From positions 1 to 53,330 of the forward strand of contig MU623525.1 in the NCBI GenBank assembly GCA_025201765.1: a stretch of 53,330 bases of DNA, in the 5' to 3' direction. The notes beneath the pieces are model-generated. The model was given only the letters and a program-made list of their open reading frames with translations, searched no databases and was not told where the DNA came from. This DNA is from Daldinia sp. FL1419. Lineage: Eukaryota > Ascomycota > Sordariomycetes > Xylariales > Hypoxylaceae. How positions within the stretch are numbered: the stretch's first letter is position 1; every line of letters starts with the position of its first letter. Shown here in pieces: positions 29,463 to 41,300 of the stretch. The translations under genes and the position numbers were made by a program.

Positions 29463-30180
29463 TGTAAGATAGCGTAGTGTACGAGGGGTGTAAAAGGGGG
29501 ATGATAGGTATTAGCGAAGGAGTGGGGAAAAAAGGAGAAAAGGGGGTCGGTTCGTTGGAATGGAGGCTTTGGTTGGCCGGGGTTAGGTAATATAATTGTG
29601 GAGATAGGGGATCCCTTCTCGTGAGGAGTACGGAAATACCTTACTCGGGGCTGAAAAGGGGTCTTATATCTAATTTGACGAATAATGGCTTAGCGTAGGG
29701 GATTTATTTACTAGCTTCTGCTTCGATGAAATAATCTCTGGAAACTCATTTTACATTTATATTATGCGAATCGACGTTCGCACAACCTAACTCATAACAA
29801 CGTTAGAAACAAAACTATCAATGTCATTATCTAGGCAGATATCCAAGTCGCCGTCGAGATATCAAGGCATTGTCAAATTATCGAAGGTACCACTAGTAAC
29901 AGGTTACCGCCTGTCATATCGCTCAATGCAAACACCTCGCATTCCCTCTAAAACCTGTATAGCCTATTACGCGAGGATAGTGAATTCCATATAGTTTGGA
30001 ATAGCGCCGGACACTGACCACTGAGCCTCAGTCCTGATTGTGCGATGCCGAGGGTATCATTTTATCGTACAAGGTCCCAGAATTATGTATCATGACCGTA
30101 AAAGACACCGTAACTCCTTTTCCCTACCGTACGGCCTTGAAAGCACCGTTCTTCTTCCGTATAGCTCTCCTGCGCTCCCA
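29463..30180. other. Intergenic region: HAD promoter and TFG2 3' flank
   Basis: No gene is supported. Open frames at 30038-30418 on the plus strand are antisense shadows of TFG2 and its 3' end. The stretch next to 29462 is G-rich on the plus strand (pyrimidine-rich in the direction of the HAD gene), as usual for fungal leaders. Confidence 0.5.
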
Positions 30181-31483
30181 TTATGGAAGAACATCCTCCA
30201 TCTCCGCGTCGGACTCCGATTCGTCCTCTTCGGGTGCAACATCGGGTGCAGCGCCGTTGGCTTGGAGGGTGTTGAGTCCTCGCTTGTGGTCTGAATTCAA
30301 CTCCCAATGGTTGGCAAAACGTCCCGTCTTGTGGAGGATTGCCACTTCTTCCAAGTTTTCTCGTAGCCAAGCCTCGGGCTGGTTGAGGGTTTGTTTAAAG
30401 GCCTTCATAGACCAATAGTTGAACTGTTCGAAGCACCTGAAAATGCGATCGCGCAGCTCGCTCTTTGGTAAACGAGCAGCCTTTTCCTCCTTCTGCTTCT
30501 TGGCTCCCTTCTTGACTTCGGGAACAGTGCGCTGAACATGTTAGTGTATTGGCGGGGTTAGGTATTGGCATTAAGAGAAGACTTACGACGAAGTTGCTAA
30601 ATTTATCGTTGGGAACATGCGCGCCAGCTTGGATAAGGTTGCTGGGTCTTGCGGTAGATGTGAGCGTAGTGGTGGCCTTTGGTTTCATCGCATCGTTGTT
30701 CCTCATGCTGAGCCAATGTTTGGTTTCGTCTGTCCAAGTAGGGCGACAATTCAACTCATGACGGAATCGACCAGCAAGCACGGTTTTCTCTACAACCAAT
30801 TAGTGTACCGAAGCAAACGCTAGACGCCCAAGGTAAAGGGAAATGTGTCACTAACTGGGAATGGCTTTTCTGTAATAGGGCTGATACCGGTTCTTGCGAC
30901 TGCGCTTTTCGCCCTCTGGCTGCGCCTTTTCCTGGGGACGCTCTGGTTTCGGACGAAGGTACGAAGGAATATCGCTATTGGGTCCTCCCTGCGCTTTCGA
31001 CTTGTACCCGGGAAGATCCTGTTCAGTGAATAGGAATGTATTGGTAAGGCTCATATCCTTAACCTCTAAATCATATTCTTTGGGGATCTGCTGATGGGGC
31101 GCAAGCTTATGGTCCAACAGGATAGCTATACGTGGCTATGACGGGATCAGCTTGGATTCATAGGCGTTTCAAAATGATGAATATTGATTCACCTTTAGTT
31201 CTCCATTTGGACCAGGTTCCGACCACTGGCGCAGAGTGCCAATTCTGATTTCGTCATTGTCATCCATGTTCGCCCAGGCATCGTAAAGATATTTTGGTAC
31301 GTGGGTCAAATAGACGGAGTCATCGTTCACATCGGTCGGGTCGAAGAATTCGAGATCTCCGGCGTCTTCGTAGATATCATCTTCCGACATAGCACCAGGG
31401 GAAGGACTGGCGTCGGTAGCTTCTGTCTTGATGCCAGGCTCAGGCTTGATGCCCTGCTCGGCCTTGACTCGAGGTGTAGCCAT
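30181..31483 (-). CDS. TFG2: Transcription initiation factor IIF, beta subunit (Tfg2/RAP30)
   Basis: Four exons join in phase: 31483-31193, 31135-30856, 30789-30587 and 30531-30181; 374 residues. The start MATPRVKAEQGIKPE was preferred over an upstream frame because it is the first true ATG before the conserved acidic region. Landmarks are YLTHVPKYLYDAWAN (dimerisation region start), then ILLDHKLAPHQQIPKEYDL, the linker AIPKKTVLAGRFRHELNC, and the C-terminal winged-helix domain (LRDRIFRCFEQFNYWSMKAF, LNQPEAWLRENLEEVAIL). The protein ends in an acidic tail. TFIIF binds RNA polymerase II and stabilises the preinitiation complex in the nucleus. The gene is divergent from the CCCH zinc-finger gene, about 1.0 kb between starts. 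Confidence 0.95.
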
Positions 31484-32483
31484 GCTGACGGCTGTATCCA
31501 ATAGAAAGGGTGTCAAGAAGCGGATTCAAGTCTCTCGAATGGTGTCGCTCGTTGTAGATTGGTATGTCGAATGTCGGACAAAGTAAGGATTCTAGATTAC
31601 TGCAACGATGTGGTGGCCAAATGCAGTGGAACCGTTCAATGTTGATGTTGAAAAGGTTGAAGCACGCGGCTCGTGTCAAAGACCAAAGAAAGCTAAATGA
31701 TGTAGTGATGTAAATCAGCCACCACTGAAAGCGGGTTCTAATTAGGTGGATCTTCGAGGACCTAAAAGGTACTGCCTTATTTTAGGTAGGCAGGGGTGAA
31801 TGATAGGTTAGACTTTTGGTAGACCTTAGGTAATCATACAGCAGTTCAGTGGCAATCATTTGGTTAATGTACATCTTATCTGCCACCTGCCTACCACCTA
31901 CGTAGGTTCCTTCTAGATCCCACGCTCTGATTAGATAAGGTTTAATATGCCCCACTTAGGCCGTTGCTTTCCACCAAAACCTCCCCGAAACCTTCCTCGC
32001 GCCGCAATCAACATCTTAGACATCACATCACAAAATCAGAGAAAACATCACGATACAGTCTTGTTAGGCTACAAAACGCCAGGTCAAGGTTTTCTTCGTC
32101 AGAGGAGAAGTTCCTTCCACCTACTATTGGCATTAACAATTGTTCTCCGATTTATTCATTGCGATTCTGTTATAGCACCCGGCTAGAATCGTTAGTTACC
32201 AATATCGTTTACAAGTTTCGCCGGTTTCTGTTTGTCGTTGTGATTTCGGAACTCCATCACGATTTCCCTTTTGTCGCCACTTAGCAAGCACGTTTTTTTC
32301 TAGATACGCATCCCATTATATCCAACTTCCACTGCGTATCGTACACTGCGTATCGTACAATACGTATTGCTTCGTCCTTCTAATAACTTTTTATCATCCC
32401 CGAAGCATATTCCCTTGCGTCCGGCGAGGCATTTTCCCTAAATTTCTAGTACCTAACTTACGTCTCATCAAATAGTCGCAAGC
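31484..32483. promoter_or_regulatory. Divergent intergenic region between TFG2 and the CCCH zinc-finger gene
   Basis: 1.0 kb between two start codons. The middle carries TAGG/CCTA motifs (31779-31910); the side next to the zinc-finger gene is a pyrimidine-rich leader with a tandem duplication and palindrome at 32331-32369. The open frames at 31947-32284 lie inside this leader and show no coding features. Confidence 0.5.
32331..32369. repeat. 14-bp tandem duplication followed by a 12-bp palindrome
   Basis: ACTGCGTATCGTAC occurs at 32331-32344 and again, without a gap, at 32345-32358. CAATACGTATTG at 32358-32369 is a perfect palindrome that shares the ACGTAT core. The block lies 115 bases before the zinc-finger gene's ATG and looks like a binding-site array in its promoter. 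Confidence 0.7.
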
Positions 32484-34100
32484 ATGTCAACATCTGAAGA
32501 TCAAGAGCTGATGGCTAAGATCAGCAAATTAGCTGGTGCGTTTACCAAGGCATCCCCTCTTTTCCGATTATGATTTACTCATCCGAAATCAGGCCAGATC
32601 AATCGCCACAAAGCCCAGCGCGATGGCGTGAATTCGGGTACGAAAACTTCTTTGATCACGCCAATTATTCATTGTCATTAGCGAAACTAATATATCCAAG
32701 ATCCCATCCCCCCTTCCCGAGCATCCCATTATCGTGCTGCCCCGTATCCTCGTGGAGGTTATCGAGGTGGACGTGGCAGACCCCTCCCAACCTATCGCAA
32801 CAAGACCCTGGTTCTCAATGGACAATCTCGAGCTGCAGCTGATACTGGCGACATCGCCAACGAAGCTTCCGATCCCGCGTCTCCCTCGTGGGTCACCAAG
32901 ACCGATCGCCACTTGCAGCTGATCAACACGTCTGTATACGAAAAGGAATCGCAACAACGCGCCAACGCTATAGAGCAGACTCATCGCCAGAAACAACTTC
33001 AAAGGAATGCCCGCGAGAAAGCTGTTTTTATGAGCAGCATGCTCCAGAGTGGTGCTAATAGCAAATCCATTGGGCTCCCTAGCACACCTACATCCGCTCC
33101 GTACGAGGTTATAGTGGATGGTATTCGCTTTCGGGTTGTGCAACAAGGTAGCAAGCTTGTAAAATTACCCGGTACGCACCCCCCCTACGGATATGTAGCT
33201 GCAACGTTCGATGGCTAACGTCTAATTATCAGACGACATAAACCCCCCTTCGGCTACCCCTAAAGTGACATCAATCGGTGGTGTCAAGTTTCATCGTACC
33301 AAGCACGGCAATCTCGTGAGACACGGTGTCGTTAAAGCCCAGCGGTACGTATTCCCAAATAAATCTAAGTCTGTTGCTGACACAAAACTGGTCGGTTAGA
33401 TTTGCTGGCGGAGTTAAGAAGGTTAACGAGCAGTGCAAGACCTTCGCATGGACCGGTATCGTCTTCCTTCATACTACGGAAAAGCCCATCTCGCGACTCG
33501 TGGAGACCTGTGGCGTGGTAAGACCCCCAGTAGAGATACTAACACTTTATTGTAGGATCGTGCCCGAAAGGCCCGAGATGTCGATATATCCACGATGCTT
33601 CTAAGACGGCAATTTGCCGAGATTATCTTTTAAAGGGTAAATGTCTACAAGGTGACGATTGTGACCTTTCACATGACATTACAGAAGAACGAACCCCCCT
33701 CTGCGTGCATTTCGCCAAGGGCAACTGTCACAATGCCTCGTGCTCGTATGTCCATGCGGCACATTCTCCAGCGGATCCCGTATGCCGATCATTTGGAATT
33801 TACGGGTATTGCGAGAAAGGAGCGCAGTGCCCTGACCGCCATGTATTCGAATGCCCTGATTTCAGCAACACCGGTGTTTGTAAGCTCAAGGGTTGTAAGC
33901 GGCCTCATATCGAACGGGCCAGTGTCCTTCGAAAAGCAAACAATCGCGCGTCTTCTGAGGAGACGGACGTATCGAGCGACGATGACGACGCTGCTGCAGA
34001 CAGCGATGACATCGATTCGGACGAGGTTGAAGAGTTTGTTAAAAACGATGGCGGGGATGACCTCGATTTCATCCAGCAAAGGGATTTCATCGGATTTTAA
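32484..34100 (+). CDS. CCCH zinc-finger protein with five fingers (ZC3H3-like)
   Basis: Six exons join in phase: 32484-32535, 32593-32637, 32701-33171, 33233-33344, 33400-33455 and 33556-34100; 426 residues. The N-terminus (MSTSEDQELMAKISKLAGQ) is followed by an RG/RGG-type stretch (RGGYRGGRGRP), a conserved middle and five consecutive CCCH fingers. Spacings are C-x8-C-x5-C-x3-H for fingers 1, 2 and 4, C-x7-C-x4-C-x3-H for finger 3 and C-x8-C-x4-C-x3-H for finger 5. The acidic Asp/Ser-rich tail ends in DFIGF. Human ZC3H3 also has five CCCH fingers and works in polyadenylation and mRNA export; the same role is likely but not shown. Intron 1 uses a GTGCGT donor. The exon 5-6 junction splits finger 1, whose first Cys is in exon 5. 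Confidence 0.9.
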
Positions 34101-34564
34101 CTAGTCTCTTCGGTTTCTTACTAACAATCTAGGCATTAAAGATGTGGCTCGTTTGGACAAGGCCGGTATGGCCAAGACGATGCATCAGGTATCATTCTGA
34201 GAATCGGTTTCTGGCTTTCCAGCTAGTATCTAGACGGCATATATCGCGGCCGTTGGTTGGCGTCTAAAGGTTGCCTTATTCGTACCACAGTTCGTGATAC
34301 CCATTGCGATACGTTTCGCCTTAGGCGACCGTTAGGAGTTGATACCCTGAGTGGAAGAAAGAAAAGTAAAAGACGAAAGATAGATAATTACAATAGTAAA
34401 TAGACGCTGTATGATCGCGATTTCATCTTCGGTATTTAATGAGCAATTTGATTTGTATCTAAGGTAGTTTGACGATCGAGTAACATACAGGAGGTTTACG
34501 TGCGAATTCTGGACCCTAATGATAGCCTATAAGGACTTGGCTTTGAGACTTGAATAGGTAGGTC

Positions 34565-34595
34565 ATAATTATAGAGCCTTGTGCTCTATAATTAT
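34565..34595. repeat. Perfect hairpin, 13-bp stem and 5-base loop
   Basis: ATAATTATAGAGC at 34565-34577 is the exact reverse complement of GCTCTATAATTAT at 34583-34595, with CTTGT between. It lies 465 bases after the zinc-finger gene and 660 before the SEL1-repeat gene. It is not built from the common TAGG unit. It may be a small foldback element or an RNA hairpin. Confidence 0.8.
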
Positions 34596-35169
34596 ACTAC
34601 GTCTCTAATGATATTAACTATGGATAGCCTACCTAAGAGTTAACCCCGCCGGTAACTTAACTCGGTATCGTTAACGATCAAGCTCGAAACTATAATAAAC
34701 TAAGGTTAGTTAACTACCTTATTAAACCTTACCTTAACGTTAGTACGAGACTGGTACGACTTGACCTTGCACGTGGGCTGCCCTTTCCCCCCTTGTGCTG
34801 GAAGAGGGATTGAAACAAAGGTGTAGCTTCCTTTTGTTATTCGGATGACCCAAATAAGGACCAAATAGAAGGAAGTAGGGAAGTTTAATTCGTTTTATTC
34901 AACAGCGGAAATCACAGCCCCCCTTTTTAGGGTCGCTCAAGCTCGGCGCGTAAGCTGGGGCTGAATGAACGGGCTAACCGGTTAACAGGTTTGAATAATG
35001 GAGGCCTATTAAAGAAAGGAAAGGACGTTCTAATATTTATCAGAATTTGGTTCCATTAATTGCTTGTTCCAACTTTCTGCAACAATTACAATTATTACAA
35101 CTATTTATTTCGATAACGTAAATTCCAACTTACCTATACTATAGCATTTATTTATTTTTTGGTTTGAAT

Positions 35170-35177
35170 ATATAAAA
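35170..35177 (+). promoter_or_regulatory. TATA-box-like element of the SEL1-repeat gene
   Basis: TATATAAA about 80 bases before the ATG at 35257, within otherwise AT-rich promoter DNA. It is the only gene start in the window with such a clear TATA-like site at this distance. Confidence 0.5.
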
Positions 35178-35256
35178 CCCTTTTCCGCTTCTTGAATCTA
35201 TTCGCGACGAAGAAAAAAAAAGATAAAAAGGGACAAAGAGTAAAATTAGGTAAGCT

Positions 35257-36771
35257 ATGGGAATACGCGATCTTATCAAAAAGAAAGATCAATTAGAAGG
35301 TGGTCATGGCGGCGGCGGCGTAGATCGCGAAACTTTAGATAGACTTTCAGGTCCCGAGTTTACCTTCATACGGTCCGACACAAGCACTCAAGAGATCATT
35401 CATCCTCCGACTTATGCGAGAAATTCAACTGGTGATAGCAATTACCTAACAGCTCAAGATGCCGTAACCTCTCCTACGAAGACGCGCCGGAGCCTTGACA
35501 TCTTCAGGCCGCGATCGCGGGGCAGCAGTACATCCTCAGTCCAAAATGACGGTTCATCGCGTAATCAACAAGGCGGTCATTACCGCCTATCACAACGTCT
35601 GCATCTTTCTAAAGCCCCGCCCACGTCCGACTACGTGCCCGAAAATCTACCGCAAATCAACGTCTCGGCCGAAGATGGATCCGGTGGCGGCCAAGGGGGA
35701 GTCGGAGGGGCGGGTCTAGACAAGGACGCATACGAGAGACAATGGGAAAAAAGAGCTACCATACTGGCCGAAGCAAACGAGAGGGGACGACGCCGGGGCG
35801 GGTCGAGTGTCGTGTCGCCGTCTCGGTCGCCATCTCCTTCGCCCTCCGCGGAATTGGCTGGGATGCGGCTGCGTGATGACGGAGGGTACGGAAACGGACA
35901 GAAGAAAGACGGCGTAGTCTCCTCAAAAGCGATAGACGATGACATTCAGGAGGCCATCCGATTGCACGAAGACGGACAGCTCGACCAGTCTACGAAGTTG
36001 TTTGGGCGTCTGGCCGATCCCCAGGGCGCGAATAACCCCCTCAGTCAGGTTCTGTACGGTCTCGCTTTGAGGTTAGTTAATTGGATTGCCACCATCGTCG
36101 TTTCATTGCTATTTATGGAATCATCGCATCGTGCCGCATTCGCATCGCGTCTCATGCTTGTCTCACTGGCACATGGCTTCGTCTAGACCCGTCTAGAGAC
36201 TGTCCCTGATCTCCCTTTCCTGTTTTCTCCAAGTTTCTCCAAGGGGGAAGAGCGAAAGAGATTCACAGTTTCTGGATAGCTATGGGTAACTAGATAGATT
36301 GCACAAGCGAATGGAGCGATGGTGGCAAAGTTGCCCACACACGAACACGAAGTACCGCTACGGAACTAGACAAAAAGTACGTTCGGAGAAAGCTGACATC
36401 CTGCCCTTGCGCTTTGGCGGAGCTTTAGGCACGGCTGGGGTTGCGATCCAGACCCCGAACGAGCTATCACCTATCTATCGGCGGCGGCGTCGAACGCGGC
36501 AGCAGTCGAGAGCATGGCGCTACAGGCGGGCCTAAAGAAAGGAGGTGCCGCAAAGGGAGAACTCGTCCTAGCTATCTTCGAATTGGCGAATTGCTTCCGC
36601 CACGGCTGGGGCATACCTCGAGATCCAGTCGCCGCTAAGCAGGTGGGCCACCAACACCATCACCGTTTCATTATTGAAGCATAACGGAGGTCGAGTGGGT
36701 GACAAGTTGTAGGAAAAAAAGGAAAATTACACATTGTACCCACCAGCCAGATGTTGTCTCAATGTCCCACT

Positions 36772-36812
<41 letters not shown>

Positions 36813-38315
36813 TTTTTTTTTTTTTTTTAAAAATAAACGTAGGGCCGGAAAACGAGACAGCGGCCAACCTCGGGGATACTGGTGAGTGGTTCATGTCGAC
36901 GAAAGCAGTCGATACCGTTTCGTAGACGGAACTTGAGAATGCGATAGGCTGACACGAGCATATTCCTCGGTGTACGCAGATGCCATGAACGAAGTTGCTT
37001 GGTGCTATCTGGAGGGATTCGGATGCAAGAAAGACAAGGTACGTTAGGCGCGAAGCCAGGTTTCCTCGCCGTCTATCTATTACCTCTCTTCGCTACGTAT
37101 CACTTCCGAATCCGGCGCCTCACGTCTATGCCCAAAGCTCACCACCACCACACCATGCGGGCGACAGCAAGGCATGATGAAGTGTCAGCCTCATGTGGCC
37201 TATATTGTGGCTTGTCTGGTCAGCTCGCTCGCTTAGCTTCCGGGGTTAGATCAAGATGGTCTTGTCTCCGAAGCAGTAGCGGCAAGCTAAGGGGCCCTAC
37301 TGCTCGGTCGTAAATCACGATCCCGTCCCCGTTGGGCAGCAATGAGGCTTACTGCCAGGCACAAATCAGAATCGCATACTCAGGGGCGACAGCTCTTCGA
37401 GTACCTAACTCGCCCCTAACTTGCCGTCCTATATGCGTGCCTAAGGAAGGAAGGGAGAAAAAATCACATGAGACTAACCATATGCTTCCTCTTTAGTATG
37501 CTGCAGCAAGGTACTACCGTCTGGCGGAGGAAAACGGCAATAAGACCCTGGGAAATACATGGTAAGTGTCACATTTATTAGCCCTTTCTCGTAAGCTACT
37601 CGTATGATGAGTCTTGATTTTCCCTTGGCAAAAGCCCTTCTTCTCCTTTGTCGTTTCGTCCGGTACGTCGGCGGCGCAGCAGGAAAACTACGAGACCCCG
37701 GCCGTTACGGGTGAGTGGTCTTCGGGGTAGACGATGGTAGACGATAGGCTGTCCGTACTTCCGGAGATATTTGCAGAAGTTCGCCCTGCCTTTTTTTCAA
37801 AAAAATTTCCTCTTTGACAACAAGGCCCCGAGCGGGTCTAGAACAAGGTTTCTCTTGTTATTGCTGTGTTTTTTTTTCTGTTTCGCTGTTTTCGGGCTGG
37901 TTCTCCATCAAAAAAAGACGGCCGCGAAAACGGGTCGCCGAGTTGGGGTCTAAACGAATCAGAGCCTCATCTTTCACCGAACCCGGGAAATGTCGCTCCT
38001 CGTTTCCTGGATTTCCATTCTTACCCTCCTACGGCGCTTGCTACCGTCCCACGTCCATGTCCAATATGTCCAATGTAAATGCCTCAGTTGCAGCGGAGCA
38101 GTCCGGTTTTGTTTACTCTGATCTACCTAAACTCTGCGCTGTCCTACACTTACACTCCCCGTTCTGGTCTTTTTGCCGAGCTTCTCCGAATCTAGCATAT
38201 ACGCACATATACACAATCTACCTGCCAGTGTAACATTATTTTTACTAACCAATGGCGCACGGGGTGTAGGATTTGGAAGGACAAGTATAATCCTACGAAC
38301 TCCAAGAAGAAATAA
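35257..38315 (+). CDS. SEL1-repeat protein (fungal Nif1/Dsf2-like)
   Basis: Exons: 35257-36071, 36429-36642, a short third exon ending at 36881, 36980-37038, 37497-37561 and 38270-38315; about 407 residues. The N-terminus MGIRDLIKKKDQLE and FTFIRSDTSTQEIIHPP is followed by a disordered Ser/Arg/Gly-rich part. SEL1 repeats follow from AIRLHEDGQLDQSTKLFGRLAD: LYGLALRHGWGC, LANCFRHGWGIPRDPVAAK, NEVAWCYLEGFGCKKDKYAA and YYRLAEENGNKTLGNTW. The protein ends KYNPTNSKKK. Fungal relatives include the mitotic inhibitor Nif1 and yeast Dsf2. The third exon is uncertain: acceptor 36856 keeps phase 0 but loses about three residues expected before TAANLGDT; acceptor 36842 needs another phase. Introns 1 and 5 (357 and 708 nt) are long for this window, and intron 2 holds a 56-base T tract. 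Confidence 0.85.
36773..36828 (+). repeat. Poly-T tract of 56 bases with one G
   Basis: T runs at 36773-36811 and 36813-36828, interrupted by a G at 36812. The tract lies in intron 2 of the SEL1-repeat gene, 14 to 28 bases before the candidate acceptors, so it acts as an oversized polypyrimidine tract. Length errors in sequencing are likely here. Confidence 0.9.
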
Positions 38316-41300
38316 GCAGTATCCCCCTTCTGGGGCGACGATGACCCCGGCATGATAGGCTGAGAGGGATGGAGATGGACTATTCGCCAATTAGATACGT
38401 AGTGCCCACAATGCCCGTGTACTCCTATCACGGCATGCTGGCGCAATGGATATGGATTCCTCAATCGCAGGAGGTACCGAGACAAGTACTCACAAACGTG
38501 ACGATAGAACGAGCGAATCTGCCTGGCCGTCGAGGCAAAACGGAAGAGAGGGGGTTTCTGGTTCTTATTTGTTCCCTTTTTGCTTTCGCTTCATTCGCGG
38601 GGTTCTTTCAGAATGGTCGCAACTAGAGATGCTGTGCATCATCTCTGCATATGCACTGACGATTGCGGGGGAATGCATATTTAATTATTCTTCTATTCTG
38701 TGTCTTGTCTTACATAGTACTATGTAGTAGGTATATTTGTAGGAGGTATCGTACCTAGGAGGACGCCGAGGAAGGGCGAGCACCAGTAGAAGGATGAAAA
38801 GGGGGGGTGTGGCAAGATGGTCAGATACCTTTCTACTTTCTTGCATACGCCGTGGCCGCGGCCGTGAGATCGGCCTTGGCTTCTTACGGCTTTAAAACCT
38901 GGATGGATATTCGATAGCTATAGTTTAAATGTGCACTTTGGGGTATCTCGACAGTACGCCTCCGATCCTCGTTCGTCCTTTGTGCTAAGCTGGCATTTGC
39001 CAATGGATAGGGGATTATGCGGGTTGATAATTAATTGGTAGATTTGGTTGGCTACCTAGGTAGGTAGGTTGACTTTTGCGACGAGCGGTCAGTCGAGGCT
39101 GACTTTGACCTTTTGACTCTTTGGTGTGTCTTGGATCGACGGGTCGTGTTCGCTCCCCCGTCCCATTCTCTTTCCGTCTTTCCACATGGGCTTGTCTAGG
39201 GGGGTTTTTTTTTTCTTTTTTTTTTTTCTTTTTTCTTTTTCTTTTTTGGCTCTTCCTGTGTGGAGAAGACGATGCGGCTGACCGAGCCCAGCCCGCGCGC
39301 GGAGCGGTTTCATATAGCTTTAATATACCAGTTGCGACTTAGATCGTTGCACATCGAGTCTTGGGGCTTGGAGAGCCTGCCTACGAGGTCTGTCTACGTG
39401 ATACTTACGCACATATTATACTTGGGAGGTACACAGACCGTTGTAGCTATACGTAGCCGTGATGGATAAATAAGCCTCATGATGGGCGACGACGAGATAG
39501 CCTATTTGCTCTTGTGCCTTTGCTCGCTCGCTCGCTCGCTGCATAACCCCTTTCCGTGGGGTAGACACAGTCAGCGGCGACCGACTGGTTGAGCTGCCTT
39601 TTGTTCGAGGGGATATCATCGTCATTATCATCAGCGAACCAAGACTAATGCTTCAATCGGCTTACCAGACAAACGTTAACACCCCAGAGCCGACTATCCG
39701 ACGGATTCCGCTCCGGGGAATATTGTCCGAGCGAGGTAGCGGTAGCGGGCAGCGGGTAGCCTTTCCCTTGCTGACTTTGCGACCTTGTCATCGCATCTCC
39801 CCCCTTATCGTCTCATCTTTCCCAGCGTGTGCGACGCGAGGGGCGGAGAGCATAGGCTGGACTTGTAGGTAGTGTAACTAGGCGCATAAAACGGTGTCGA
39901 TTTTTTATTTTATTTTATTTTCTATTCTTTTTTTTTTTTTTTTACCCTGCGACCTATCTATCTATCTCTCCTCACTGCCGCCGACGTTACCGTGAAGTGG
40001 GAAAAGTAATCCCTTCCCTAACCTACGGGCCCGGATCGCTACCGCGGCTCCCGGATGGAACTATGCTGCGGAACCGTTCTTGCAGGGAGGATTGGAGCTT
40101 TATTATTTTTATTTTTATTTTCTTGGCTGCTGTTTTCTTTCCCCGGGTGGCTTTTCTTGTCATACGTAACATGAGGGTATATTTGTCTACACACATGCCT
40201 ACTACCTAATCTACCTCGAGAGGGAGCTTAGTCTTGACTCTTTAGGCCGGGGAGGTGTTGGCCGATATTCTTACGTATCATATCTTGGGCCTCGCTCGCA
40301 TCCCGGGTAAGTCCCTTCCGCGCGGTGTCCGTTTCGCTGCCGTACGCACGTACGTATGTAGGTGAGTATATATATGTAGGTGAGTATGTGTGTACGTACA
40401 TGCGTATCCAGCAGCATGTAGGTAAGTAAATATGTACGTAACGGCCCCTTATCACAGCCCCGTCATCGTCCACCATCTTATCAGACCCCGTTTCCTATTC
40501 TTTCCTTCTACGCCTCTGCAGCACGTTGCAGATCAGGTAGCAGAGCTCCCGCTAATGACGTCCCGCGCATCTTGACCGGATGCCGGGAGGCCAAAACTTA
40601 CCTTACCTACCTTGGTATCGTAGGATTCTGATAGACCGACGATCCCCGTGTCGCTTTTGGCGCGGCGAGATTCGATTTGTCGTTTTCGATAGGTAAGGTT
40701 ATGTAACTGAGGTCAATACGTATGCGAGTAGTTGAAAATGTCTACTTGCGTGCTCAGGAAGAAGCGCGGGGGGGGGGGCGTAGGACGATAGGCTCGCGCG
40801 TTTGTGATAGATTTCCTGGAGCACATCGGGACTTACATGACAGGTCAGGTATGCCGATCGTAGAAATGGAAATACGACCTACACACAAAGGGTAACAAAG
40901 GAAAGGACGGATACGTGGTGAGACGTTTGTCATAGGAAAAGAGACATAGTAGTAGTATATTATTATTTATGACTAGTGGCCAGTTCGCTATGGAGGAGGC
41001 AAGGTTTATGACTGAAGCACAAAGTTTGAAGCTCGTGTAAGCCCCTTTTTGTGCAAGCCGGCAAGTAGGCATCGTACAGCAGCATATCGGTCAAACTTCA
41101 TTAGTCGACTTTTGCCCCAGGGGAGCTCAACGGCAGCCAATCTACGCCCTTTGACTAATCGCGCTTTTATATACGTGATACTAGCCCTTGAAATCTCAAA
41201 GATTGGCAAGTGGACAGTCCTCTCTCTTCCCCGTGGGGAAAAGGAGGACAAATACTTGATGTACCGAGCATGACAGCGACTAAGGACTCAGGATTGAAGG

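Larger units (their letters stand above)
34101..35256. other. Intergenic region before the SEL1-repeat gene
   Basis: No coding region. From about 34560 to 34760 it is AT-rich with many TTAAC/GTTAAC motifs and one strong hairpin (34565-34595). From 35040 it is AT-rich promoter DNA with a TATA-like site and a purine-rich leader just before the ATG at 35257. Confidence 0.55.

Noticed and set aside
31947..32284. Two overlapping frames of 79 and 106 codons upstream of the zinc-finger gene
   Set aside because: They lie in the promoter/leader, overlap in different frames and show no features; at most an upstream ORF.
33456..33555. Alternative reading with this intron of the zinc-finger gene retained
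   Set aside because: Retention breaks the first CCCH finger; removal gives the exact C-x8-C-x5-C-x3-H spacing.
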